From Purpureocillium takamizusanense (lineage: Eukaryota > Ascomycota > Sordariomycetes > Hypocreales > Ophiocordycipitaceae): a stretch of 64,000 bases of DNA. This document shows positions 33,131 through 43,863 of the stretch, in pieces (the stretch's first letter is position 1; every line of letters starts with the position of its first letter). The notes beneath the pieces were generated by a model. That model made no database searches. It was not told the origin of the DNA and saw only the letters and a list, made by a program, of their open reading frames with translations. A program made the position numbers and the translations under genes. The DNA lies in assembly GCF_022605165.1 (NCBI RefSeq), contig NC_063074.1, forward strand, positions 461,501-525,500, read 5' to 3'.

Positions 33131-34097
33131 TTTTTTCCCCTATATTTTTTTTTAAAAAAAAATATCTCCCGGGACCAAAACCTCTTTGAGCGTGCGTGCG
33201 TGCGTGCGCGCGGGCGGCTGGCGGGCGGAAGACGGGGGATGGGGAAGGGCTTCTTGTTGGGTTTTGTTTGCTGCGGCTTTGGGCGCCGCACCAAAGTTCA
33301 ACTTTGCCAGAAGGGTAGGTAGGTAGGTAAGAAAAGGGTTGAGAGGGGTGCCGCCGTGTCTGGACGGGCAGAGACGAGAGCGGAGAGAGGCTGCTTGGGC
33401 AGAAGCAACTACGTTACGGCACCGATTGAACAGGCAGCAGCTGCAACCCCCCTCCTCACTGCATATACCTGCATACGTTGCCATGTGCTTTCTGCACTTT
33501 GGTCGCATCGCCATGGATCCGTCAATGCTCTCACACAAGACAAGGCAGAGCTTCACACGACAGCCTCACTGCGTGTGTAAACTGCTTACTTCGTGCGGCA
33601 ACGTGCCTTTACACGCTACGAGCCCCTACACTTTCGTATGCATAAAGGCGGCGACCTGACACGACGAGGTACCTACATCAGAAATCTAGACATCGATGCC
33701 GACACCGGTCACATTAGGCACATAAACTGGCGACACGTGGCAAGCAGCAATCGTCGTCAACTCGCTTCTCTTCATCTATTTTACACTAGAGGCAGTCGTC
33801 AAAGTATCGTTGGCTGATTACCTCCCAAACTTTGCCTCGGCGGACCCGTCGTTGCTGTGTCCTAGCCCGCTCTGCGCCGTCATGCCCATGCCCGTGTCCA
33901 GCTCCCACGCCATGCCAAATCGCACCAAATCATTACCGCTCCGGGTTCTCCGCGGTGCCCCCCGAGGTCATACTCTCCGCCCCTCCGTTGTCTATAGAAA
34001 CGATTGATGGCTGGTTCCAGCCCAAGCACCCCATGGTACAGTAAAAGAAACAAGGAAAAGAGGCGTCGTGGCAGGCCCGGCAGCCTCCTGCTACCAT
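33131..34097. other. Intergenic region GGCT-like/STE11
   Basis: About 970 bases holding the promoter of the minus-strand GGCT-like gene and the 3' end of STE11. A T9A9 palindrome sits at 33145-33162 and GTGC/GCGT units at 33190-33210. No gene is supported. Confidence 0.45.
33145..33162. repeat. T9A9 palindrome (copy 2)
   Basis: Nine T followed by nine A, 14 bases upstream of the GGCT-like start codon, within its leader or core promoter. It is the same word as at 31893-31910. It could be a poly(dA:dT) nucleosome-excluding element. Confidence 0.7.
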
Positions 34098-36901
34098 CTA
34101 CGTAATGGGCGTCAGAAACGGGTGCAGCATCAGCTCATCGGCGCTCGGTCGCAGATTGTGGTCAATCTCAAACGTCCGCCGAAGGAACTCTTGTGCCTCG
34201 CTGCTTGCGTGCTCTGGTATCGTCGGCGCCGCTTTGCCACCGCCAATCTTAAAGATGGCCTGAAGCTGACTGCAGTCGGGGAACGGGTGATTGCCCGTCA
34301 TCATCTCCACAACCAGGCACCCGAGCGACCAGATATCGGCCTTGCGCGTGTACGATGTCTGCTTCACCACCTCGGGCGCCATCCAGAACACCGATCCCTG
34401 GAGGGACGGGCGATGTCGGTTGTTATTTGCACCGCTGAGGATGTTGGACGCCTCGAGCTTCTTCGAGATGCCAAAGTCGGATATCTTAATGGTGCCCTTG
34501 TTGTCAACGAGGATGTTGGCACCCTTGATGTCGCGATGGATAATGTCGCGATTGTGGAGGTATGACAAGCCCGTGAGGATCTGGCGCACAAAGCTCCGCA
34601 CCAAGGGCTCCGGCAGCGCGCCGTACGAGTTGAGCATGGTCTGGACAGAGCCACCGGGAACGTATTCGAGGAAAATGTTAAGCTTGTCGGCCGACGAGCT
34701 GCAGCCCAGGTACTGCACAATGTTTGGGTGTCGCAGCTCCCTCAGGAGGCTGATCTCCCGCTTCAGCGCGTCAATCATGCTCTTCTTGCGGTTGTCGTTC
34801 TGGCTGTTGGCACCCGGAGCCGGCGCTTCGACCTGCTTGACGGCAAGCAGCTCGCCCGTGACGGCGTGCAGCGCCAGGTACACGGAGCCAAAGGAGCCTT
34901 GGCCGATGAGCGCGCCCTTCATCCACTTGTTGTCGTCCCACGACTCGCCGGCCAGGAAGCTTTCCAGCTCCTCATCTGCTTCTTCACCATCATCCGTCAA
35001 GGCCTGCTGGAGCTCCTGGAAGGAGCCCGATCCGGTGGAATGGTCTCCGTCGTAATAGCTGGTTCGCATCGTGTTGCCATCTGGGTCCGTGATGCTGACT
35101 GCCGCGCTGTCCGAACTGCTTTCCGTGAACGAAACGTAGGATTTGCGGTTCGGCTCGATGGGCGACTCCTCTTGCAGAGTGTCGAGCATCGAAGACGCAA
35201 TCGAGTCTCTGTTGTATATTTGCGGCAGCCGTCCTTGAGAGTCGCGGGCCCGCACCTTGGCAACGTGAGCGCTGCCGCTCAGCCATGAATCGGCAATGGT
35301 CGGTATGGGAGGGGCATCCTGGACGCTGGAGGCGAAGCTGAGGCTGCTGGCAACACTCAGGCGGCTGTTAACCTTGCTCAGGCGGGACGAGCGTCTCATA
35401 GACAGCCGCGCCGTTCGATCAATGTCCTCGCGGGGATGGTCCGGGAAATACGACGTCAAGTCGGACGCGATAAGCTCGCTTGGGGGCCGCAGTCCGCCAA
35501 ATTGCCGCAGGCCGACCCTCAGGCGCTGCGGTACCCGCGACTCGTTTGTCAGAGGACGTTCCAGTTCCTTGGCCGCTTGCGACAGGTTTCGCTCTCGGTC
35601 CTGGAAGGATATTGGGGACAGCGGTTGTTGCAGCTGGTCGTTCCACTTCTCACCCAGAACCTTTTGCACCTTGAGCTGGCTCCTCTTATCGACCGTCTCG
35701 AGGGCACGGTTATGCTTCTGCTGTTCTTCCTCCATCGCGATAGCCGCTGCGCGCTGCAGCTCAGCCTCTCCAGGCTCGCCCGCAGGCACGCGTCTCAGGA
35801 TGAGACGGTTTCGCTCCGGCCGGCGCTGGTCCTTGATGATGCGCCACAGCTCCGTGTCACCGAGTCGGCGACATTGGTTAGGATCCGGGTCGATACCAGT
35901 CAGGACCCAGAAACAGTAGTTGCGCTCATGGTCCTCGCGAAGTGCGAACTTGCGGAGCGTTACGCGCATGACGTCCTCGCACGTGTTGCAGTCGGCAATC
36001 TTGACAACCTTGGTCACGCCGCCAGTCGAGATGACCCGTATGACCTCTTGGTTTTGTGGCAAGGCGGCCATCAGGGACCCATCCATGCTAGAGTTGTTGC
36101 GCGTGTGGGTCGGTACCAGGCGGCCACCATCGGAGGCGCCAGGTACTCGAGACGAGGACGTCGCATTGGCGCTGCCGCCCGTCAGGTAGCCAGTCCCGGC
36201 AGGGAACCGTTGCTGCCGCGCTAATTTCGGCGTCAGTGAATGCAACGAACAAAGGGACACTGGAGCTGGGGCCACCATACCAGAATCAATGGGGACGGGC
36301 AAGTCTATTTGGCGCGAGAAGCGCCTGTTTGTGGGCGCGGTGGGAGTTGTCCGCGGATCGGTTCTTGTTGAGTCGACCGAGGTCGAAGGGAAGAGCACAT
36401 CAAGTCCAGCAAAGGAATCCTGCTTGAGGGTCAACGAACTGCTTGTCTGCGAAGGGGGTTGTGACGCTTTGGCATGGCGTGGCTCACCCTATTGCGCTTC
36501 TTTTGGTTGGCGTACGCCTTTGTTCTCAGTTTCTTAATGCCAAGGAACAAACGGACACGGTCGCCGACTTTGTCAATGCCCATCTCCTGCAGAGTCTGCT
36601 TGTCGAGCTCCAGCAAGTTCTCGCCATTGATATGGTTCTTTCGGAAGAGTTTCTCGTAGTCGCCGCAGTTGATGCTTCGAAGGTAGTCGCACACCTTGTC
36701 CTCGTCCCAGTTCTTGACAGAGTCGGGGCCACCGGCGTCGGAGAATTCCGACTCTGTCGGGCTGGCAAACGATTGTGATCCGGACGCCATCGGGGGCACT
36801 CGTCGCGAGGTCGGCAGGGCAGACGGAGGGGCACTGCCCGGGTTGACAGTCCCGGAGCTCATAGCCGTTGGAAACGGCGCTTTGGACGCGAGCATGGCCA
36901 T
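34098..36901 (-). CDS. STE11: MAP kinase kinase kinase Ste11 (SteC/Nrc-1 type)
   Basis: The MAPKKK of the pheromone/filamentation (Fus3/Kss1-type) cascade, acting between the PAK kinase/Ste50 and Ste7. Exons 36901-36488, 36446-36281 and 36220-34098 give 900 residues. A SAM domain for Ste50 binding spans about 62-126 (WDEDKVCDYLRSINCGDYE). A Ras-association-like domain spans about 250-338 (EVIRVISTGGVTKVVKI). A Ser-rich regulatory linker follows, then the kinase domain 626-900. Key residues are the loop GQGSFGSVY, Lys655 in AVKQVE, HRDIKGAN with Asp757, DFG at 775-777 and APE in WMAPEVV. The second intron (36221-36280) is 60 nt, a multiple of three with no stop, so retention would add 20 residues. 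The start is the first in-frame ATG. Confidence 0.95.
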
Positions 36902-39247
36902 TTCGAGGTCGGCTGGGGAGTTCTGGCGCACAACGGCTGCCCAGACGCCGATACTGCGGTCTCGATTATTCTAAAAACTGCCGTGGGTGGGTAATATATT
37001 ATGGTGTCGACGTGACGGCGGTGTCGTAGGTTTGTTCGCCTTCGGTATCGCTGATGTCGCTGGGCGGAGCGTTGTATAAGGGGGGGGGAGGGGAGGGCAC
37101 GCAGTCCTCGTTGCAGTCCCTCTACCGACTCCAGTATCGGCCCTTAGCGAGACTGCGCTCAAGAGCCGTGAGCCCGGCCAGGATGCAGCCGCGATGCCAG
37201 CGAGGACGGGGGACGACGGGTGGGCGAAGTCGCGTGGGAGAGGAGAGAAGGAGTGGAGGGAACGGGAAGAATAAGAGTGAATGGTGAGAGGTGGAGGCAA
37301 AGGCGGCGGCCGGCATGCCTGGGCTCGCGCCGCTGGTTGGCCAAAGAGCCCCCAAGGCCAGGCGACACCTCTGACAGACCGCCCGCACGCGGCGCCCCTC
37401 CTGGAGCTGGAGGGGCGGCCGCTTCAAGACAGGCCGGTACCTACCTAAGGTAGAGGTGGCTTCAGGCCCCCCCGGGGGGGGGGGGGGCGTCTCCTCGTTA
37501 GGTCATTCAGTTGAGGCACAGGCCAGTGGAGCGAGGGGCTCTCTGGGGGGCGTGCCGCCCGCTCAACTGAGGAGGTGCCCACCCGTCGCCAGGGGAGTGG
37601 AGGTGGTGGGGGCACCCCTGAACGTCTACCGCAGCAGGTCTGCTTCTGCTTCAGTGGACGGCGGCTCTCTGAACTGGCCTAGCCGCGACTGCGAGCACCA
37701 GGGAGCCGCTCCACTGGGCCGGAGTGAAGGCTCCCGTTCCCGCCAGCTAACGGGCGCTCACCGTTGCCAGTGTTCTGTGCCTCAGAGGCTGTTCTTTACG
37801 TAAGGTACGTACAGTATCGTGTCCGCAACTGCGGCCAGTTCCCTAGGTATGCAGCCAAGTAAGGGACTCTGCAAGTACGGTAGGGACGGTCAGGCAGGTG
37901 AGGGTAAGTCAGAATAGTCAGCACGAACGGAGCGCCTGCGGGCTCGGGTCCCCACCTCCATCCACTGGACTGCGGTGCGACGCGAGCGGGCTCAACCTCA
38001 GTCCTTTGTGCCCACAATCAAGCACGACTGAAAGCGTGCCACCCACTGTATGTACGGCTTGTGTCACCCCACCAAAACCTGCTATAGGCTACGTATATTG
38101 CTGAGGACGAGCATCGAACGCCCACCCCCTGCCTGCCTGCCTGTCGTTGCTTCCCTGCAACCGTGGGTGGGTGGTGTCAAGCAAGTCATCAAAGCCCGGT
38201 GCGTCAGCCGTTTGTGTGTTGTGTCTAATATAGACGCTGGCCGAGTGTCGTCGGCTCGCGGGAGGGAGTTGCATCGCTTCGACGTTGCCGGGTCTTGAAT
38301 CGCTGCGCGCGCCTCAGCGGCCGGTTTCGGTTTCGTACGGAGGCGACATCGCATCAACTGAAGCAAGCAGACGGGTTGCAACCATGGATGGAAAAGCACT
38401 GCTGCGGCGACTGCGGCACGGATATCGGACCGTCTGGATGCAGCAGCATACAAACGAGAAACCCCCCCTCCCCTCCTTCGGATGGTGGCAGGCAGCATCA
38501 ACCACACCAGAGTCAGTCAGTCAGTCAATCAACCTGCCCAGCGCCCGCAGCGGAGTGCCACCCTCACCCCTCATGGAGGGCCTTTGATATGACGCCTACG
38601 ACCCGACCCCCCTTCGTACAAGAAGGCCCTTATCTGCATGCTCCTTGCTCATCTGTCTGTTCGTCCGACGGGGATGGGCGCCCTGTACCATCCCAGCCCG
38701 GGCCGTACGCTGCTCGGACAGCGGCCTCTTTTCTTGCAAATCGGCCGCGTCCGCATGAGATTCGTCATCAGTGCGGTCTCCTGATATCTCAGCGGCGCGG
38801 CGCAGCTCCTCGGCATCGTGGGCCATTCTCCCGCGGAAGCTCTGGCGCTCTTAGCTCGCTTTGTTTGGTGCAAATGGGCCCCGTCACGGGCCATGATGCT
38901 AGTAATAGAATCATGGTGCAGCACGTGTGTATGGATGTACCACCTGGATCGTGGGTCGTGCCATTCAAGGCACGCGACCGAGTGGGAGAACCGGGGATGC
39001 ACGTAACATGTCGGGGTCGATTCCTTGCCCTCTGCCACATTCGCGAGAGCTGTCGGCGTCACATACATACATACTGGGCACCGGATAGAGAGCGCAGTAG
39101 CAGCAGCATTTCCGGAGACCCAAGGGCAACCCCCTCGTCACTTGTTACAAAACGGCTCGGCTGCCAGTGTCGTGGTACCAACTAGTTAGGTCCCACAGGG
39201 CTATGTCGCCCTTCAGATGAAGATATGCATGACGCCAGCGGCGGCGG

Positions 39248-39279
<32 letters not shown>

Positions 39280-42034
39280 CCCCCGACAAGCCGATCTGCA
39301 AGTTGGTCGGCAGCTGGGCGTCTGATTCAACTTGAAAACGGATAGCATGCACCCCCTTCTGCTCTGGTTTCACAATGTCTCTCCCGTGGTTGCGCATTGC
39401 GTATCTGGCTTCTGCATTTCGCATCACAGGGATGCCCGACCGACCGGTGGGATGGCATGGGAAAAGAGCTCTTTTGTCCATCTTGTCGTCAACCACATGC
39501 CATTCACCGTCCACGCCGAACCAGATAAGGGCCTCTGAGCTAATAATAAGGACTCATGCCTGTAAAAACGACAACACGACGCCAGACCAAGGGAACTAAA
39601 AAGTCGGGCCCCAGGCTCCCTCCCCCCTTCGTTTGCTAATAACGCAGCCCCTGTGCCAGTGCTTCTCAACAACTGCCCGATGACTGGCAATGATTCAGTG
39701 GCGCAGACGCTGTTCAACGGGCGCCCCCCCCCCCGACCTGCGACTCTAGCGTGTGGCGACTGATGCAGGGTCTTCATCGATAGGCGGCACGCCACCCAAA
39801 GATGAAACCAACGGCGTTTCGACAATGCTGACCGACTCGTCCCCCGCCCAGGCCGGGCAAGGCTCACCGGCACAACCCACAGCAAACAACGACAGCTTTG
39901 CTGTACGGTAGTTACTCGTTCTCCGGGCGAGGCGCAGCGGGAGCTGCTTGGCCGCGTCGTAGGGCGCACGCAGGGCCACCAAGACTTACATACCGTACCT
40001 GTGCATGTGAAGCGGTCGTCGGGGCGGCGCATCCATCACACCCTATCGCAACTCTCGTCGCCGGGGATTGATCTGACAGGGTGGAGAGCTTTTCTATTGA
40101 TATTGTTGTCGACGCGCGGAGCCCAACAACACGCCAGCCCAGGCCAGCCCAGGAAGGTCCCCTCGCCACCACTTCGGATCCGGGGCCCGAGAATGGAAGC
40201 CACCAAGAGCTCCGGGCAGCAGGCGCGCGCACTGGGAAAGCTCCGGAGCGGCGGCGCGCAGATCGAGTCGCCCATCGGCCCTGTCTGCCCGCCTCCCTGC
40301 CTACTACGCACACCCGGCGCGACGTGAAAAGAAAAGCTTGAAAGCAGGCGCCAGTTGGCCTCGGCGTATGCATAGCGTTGTGCTTTTTACTCTCAATGCG
40401 ATGCAACTGCGCAATAGCCACCCAGTAGGCAGGCAGACGGCACGTCGGATCGGGGGTCACAGAGTCAAGACGTCAGCATCCAGCTTCCCCGCGCTGCACG
40501 AACTGAATCACCAATGCTCCTCCTGGCTCGGGGTCCCAAGTCGCCCATTGTGTTTGCGGGGTATTAGCTCAAATCCTAATCTGAGCGTGTTTCCGCTCTC
40601 GCCTGGCGGACGCCGGGTGCCGCCCGGGGCAAATGCTCGTTGTGGCGTCGCCGGAGGGCACAGCATCTGGTCCGAGATGCCTCTTTGACCACGGGCTCCG
40701 AGGCCGCGTTTCAGAAAGAGGCGTGGGCAGAGAAGCCACCCCAAGCTCCAAGAGATATCATCACGGGCTGCCCGGTGCCCCGCCCCGGCGCTCGTCATGA
40801 AACGCGGCGCCTCGTACGGATGGGCCTGTGCAATGGAGCTCGATTTCTTTCACATACCCTGAATGCAGTGTACTGTCCGAAGTGCTGCGCAAGAAGCAGC
40901 TCATTCCGCACAGCACTGCGCACATTCTGCGCCCAATTGTGAAATTGGACAGCTCTAGGATGATGCCATGTGTGCAGTAGTTTGTCGAATCCATGTCCGC
41001 AGCTTCCGTGTAAATTGCGACTTATATTACTAAGACCGTACTTCGTACGTCGATTACGGCGCGCGAATAATGCCGAGGCGCAAGGCATCTTAGGACTGAA
41101 TTTTGCGCTCTGTTAGTGCGTGAAACGCCGATGGATGCGCTCGGCTCCTACCGAATGAACAAACACACAGCTCTTGTATACGGCAACCGAAGCGCGCAAT
41201 AGAGCCGCGGGGGACGCGTGCTCGCCGGTACTTCGTACATGTGCCGACGGTAGCTGTTTCGGACCGTCAGATGGAACCAAACGCTCCAAGCATAGCTGGG
41301 GACTGCGTGGATTGCCCTTTTGGACAAGGGCAGAAACTCTATTCGGTCTGCTGGCAGTAGTCTAAGTTCCTAGGTATGCCTTACCATCTTACCTACTAGG
41401 TCCAGAGGTTGAGTATGCTCAAGGCCCGTGCCCGGAGACAAGGTTGCTGCCAGTGTCGCAGGAGGCCGCGGTCCCGCCGCGCCCGTCGCAATCAAAAGGC
41501 AGCATCAATCAAATCTTTCAACTGAGTGAGAGACGAGGCACAGACTGCCGACGCCGACGTTGGCGACAGCTGCCAGGGCAGGGCCTTCCAAGTCCCGACG
41601 GGAGTTAATATGGAAGTAAGTTAATACTAAGTTACTTAAAGGCAGGCCTGGTAAGCGCTTGGCCGTGCAGGCCGTACCCCGGCTCGTGCTGCCAGCCGTC
41701 CCCGCTTAGCAATCCGTGTACCACGACCGTATGCTTAAGTTGCTAGTGAGCGACCACCACCCGCATTGGCCATCCCACCTTGGACCTTGAAAATCCTCAG
41801 CCAAGCTCACCCGAGTGAATGACACGCAGCTGCATAGGTGAAACGGTCCGTTGACGCCTCTCGAATCGCTTCGCCGGCGCCAATCCTGCTGTCTCCTGCT
41901 CGCTTGCCACCAGCCCGCTCGTCGCGAATACCGGATCGTCCTTGCTTGGGCGCCGAAGCCGGAGCAGCCGCACCGCCTTCCTACCGTCGGACCCTCATCA
42001 CTCGGCACCGACAACCTGAGGCAGCGGCATCATC
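36902..42034. other. 5.1 kb interval without a supported gene
   Basis: The longest gene-free stretch here, between the divergent STE11 and PHA2. Frames up to about 296 residues exist (for example 38295-39185 on the plus strand), but they are Cys/Arg/Ser-rich, lack family motifs and overlap frames on the other strand. A CAG tract lies at 39248-39270, a G run near 37477-37487, and GTACTTCGTAC at 41038 and 41228. The last 300 bases before PHA2 form its leader. An RNA gene or decayed sequence cannot be excluded. Confidence 0.55.
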
Positions 42035-43160
42035 ATGGCGCTCGTGTCCAAGCCGGCCGTGTCCTTCTTGGGACCCGTGGCGTCCTACTCGCATCAGGTA
42101 CGACTGCCGAGGCATCTGACTGACCCCCAGCAATTCCGTCCATGACACACACTGACACCATGGCAGGCTGTGCGCCAAGTCTTCCCCGAAAACATCTGGG
42201 ACTTGAAACCCGCGGTCACCATTGATGGTTCGTGCATCATGCATCTGCCGGGCGGGTCTCATCGTTTCTGACCTGGAGCTTGCAGACGTCTTCAACCAGG
42301 TCCAAGGCCGCGAGGTCCTCGCGGGCGTGGTGCCGCTTGAGAATTCCTCCAACGGCCCCGTCGTCTTCACCTTGGACAACCTGGCTGATAGAGACGGCCG
42401 CTACAAGGACATCACCGTCCACGGCGAGATCTTCGTCGAGGTGCACCACTGCCTCGTCGGCCACAAGAGCCCGCAGCCCCGTGCCGAGGACAATGCCGAA
42501 GGCTCGGGCACCTCTACCCCGACCGCTGCGGACCCGACCCCGGCCAAGCCAAGGGCCAAGCCGCTGTCTAGTCTCAAGCACATCAAGCGTGTGTACTCGC
42601 ACCCGCAGGCGTTTGGCCAGTGCAACGCCTTCATCTCGACATATCTCAAGGGCGTCGAGATTGTCGACACGAGCTCCACGAGCAAGGCCGCCGAGATTGT
42701 GAGCCAGGATGGGAACGGCACCTGGGCTGCCATCTCCAACGAGCTTGCCGGTTCGCTTCACGGGCTCGACTTTCTCGCCAAGTCCATTGAGGACCGCGAG
42801 GACAACACGACGCGCTTTCTCATCATTGGCACCAACTCGTCGGTTCCCAAGGACTGGCAACTTCAGAAGCAAGAGTCCGCTTCCGCGCCGAGCAACAAGT
42901 CGCTCGTGTCCTTCACCGTGCCGCACACATCCCCCGGCGCGCTCGCGGACGTGCTGAGTTGTTTCAAAGAATTTGGCCTCAACCTGACGAGTATCAATAG
43001 CCGCCCGAGTCTCAAGGCGCCGTTCCAGTACATCTTCTTCGTTGAATTCGATGGCCATAGGTATCATGATCCGGATGGCAGAGTCTCGGGCGCCTTGGAC
43101 AAGATCAGTCGTGTTGCAGAGAGTTGGCGGTGGTTGGGGAGCTGGGAGAGATATAAGTAA
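42035..43160 (+). CDS. PHA2: Prephenate dehydratase
   Basis: Converts prephenate to phenylpyruvate in phenylalanine synthesis in the cytosol. Exons 42035-42097, 42167-42227 and 42286-43160 give 332 residues. The periplasmic-binding-like catalytic part starts with VSFLGPVASYSHQAV, then DVFNQVQGREVLAGVVPLENSSNG, RVYSHPQAFGQCNAFI and the family-typical Thr-Arg-Phe in NTTRFLIIG. The C-terminal ACT domain, about residues 250-330, has VSFTVPHTSPGALADVL and INSRPS, the element that binds allosteric phenylalanine. A low-complexity Thr/Pro insertion (EGSGTSTPTAADPTPAKP) lies mid-protein. Introns are 69 and 58 nt; the second donor is GTTCGT. Confidence 0.94.
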
Positions 43161-43784
43161 TCCCTTACCAACCAAAAGGCGCAACAAGGTATAATCCGTA
43201 TATTTCGTCGTCAGCGAGGTACCGTGGGTTGTACTGCAGCGCCTAGCGTGGGAAAAGCGGCTGAAGCGAGGCGGCGGACTTGGTTGCAGCCCTTCGACTC
43301 CCAAGTCACGTCCATATACTCAGACAATAAAAACTGCATTCAGCTTTGCTAATAAGCCAACCTGCGGTGCCAATGCCCTCCCGGTTTCATTGTCTTTGGG
43401 GAGCAGTCACAGATCCACAACGGGCATCGACGCAGCTCGACTTCCAGGTTCTCCCCGGGGGCCGCCCATGCAGCGAACGCATCACCCGTCATCACACACA
43501 GCAGGGCTGCCGATTCCATTGGTATCTGACCTACTGCTGCGACCGGGTTGCCAGTCGCGCTGCAGATGTCAGCCGATGTCCGCGTTCATTGAATGCATCT
43601 CGTCGCCATGGGTTGCATTTGTGCTCGCAAACCCACGAATCCGGCGCGTAATTTGTCCCTCTCTCCCTGGGCCTCGTTATTTAAGTGACGGCTGCTTCAC
43701 CACCATCAATCATCCACTTCGTCACTCCAGAGCCTCGTACGCAGTTATGCCACAAGAGCTAGATCCTCGAATTGACGCTTTGCC
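43161..43784. other. Intergenic region PHA2/dynamin-like gene
   Basis: A 624-base tandem interval with the PHA2 3' end and the dynamin-like promoter. A TATA-like TATTTAAG sits near 43678. The only small frame of note is an upstream ORF starting at 43747, listed separately. Confidence 0.5.
43678..43685 (+). promoter_or_regulatory. TATA-like element of the dynamin-like gene
   Basis: TATTTAAG lies about 107 bases upstream of the start codon of the dynamin-like GTPase. A start site 30-60 bases downstream would include the upstream ORF at 43747. This is a sequence inference only. Confidence 0.4.
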
Positions 43785-43863
43785 ATGGCCGCCGTCAGCC
43801 TCCCATCAAAGACCCATCGGGACCTCCTCGACATCATCGACCGGCTCCGTCTCGAGGGCATAA
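43747..43863 (+). promoter_or_regulatory. Overlapping upstream ORF of the dynamin-like gene
   Basis: A 38-codon upstream ORF (starting MPQELDPRIDALPW) begins 38 bases before the dynamin-like start and ends 79 bases inside its coding region in another frame. Its ATG has a weaker +4 context (C) than the main ATG (G). If transcribed, it would limit translation of the GTPase to leaky scanning. Confidence 0.4.

Noticed and set aside
38295..39185. 296-codon plus-strand open frame in the large gap
   Set aside because: No motif, biased Cys/Arg/Ser composition, overlapping frames on both strands and no splice or promoter support.
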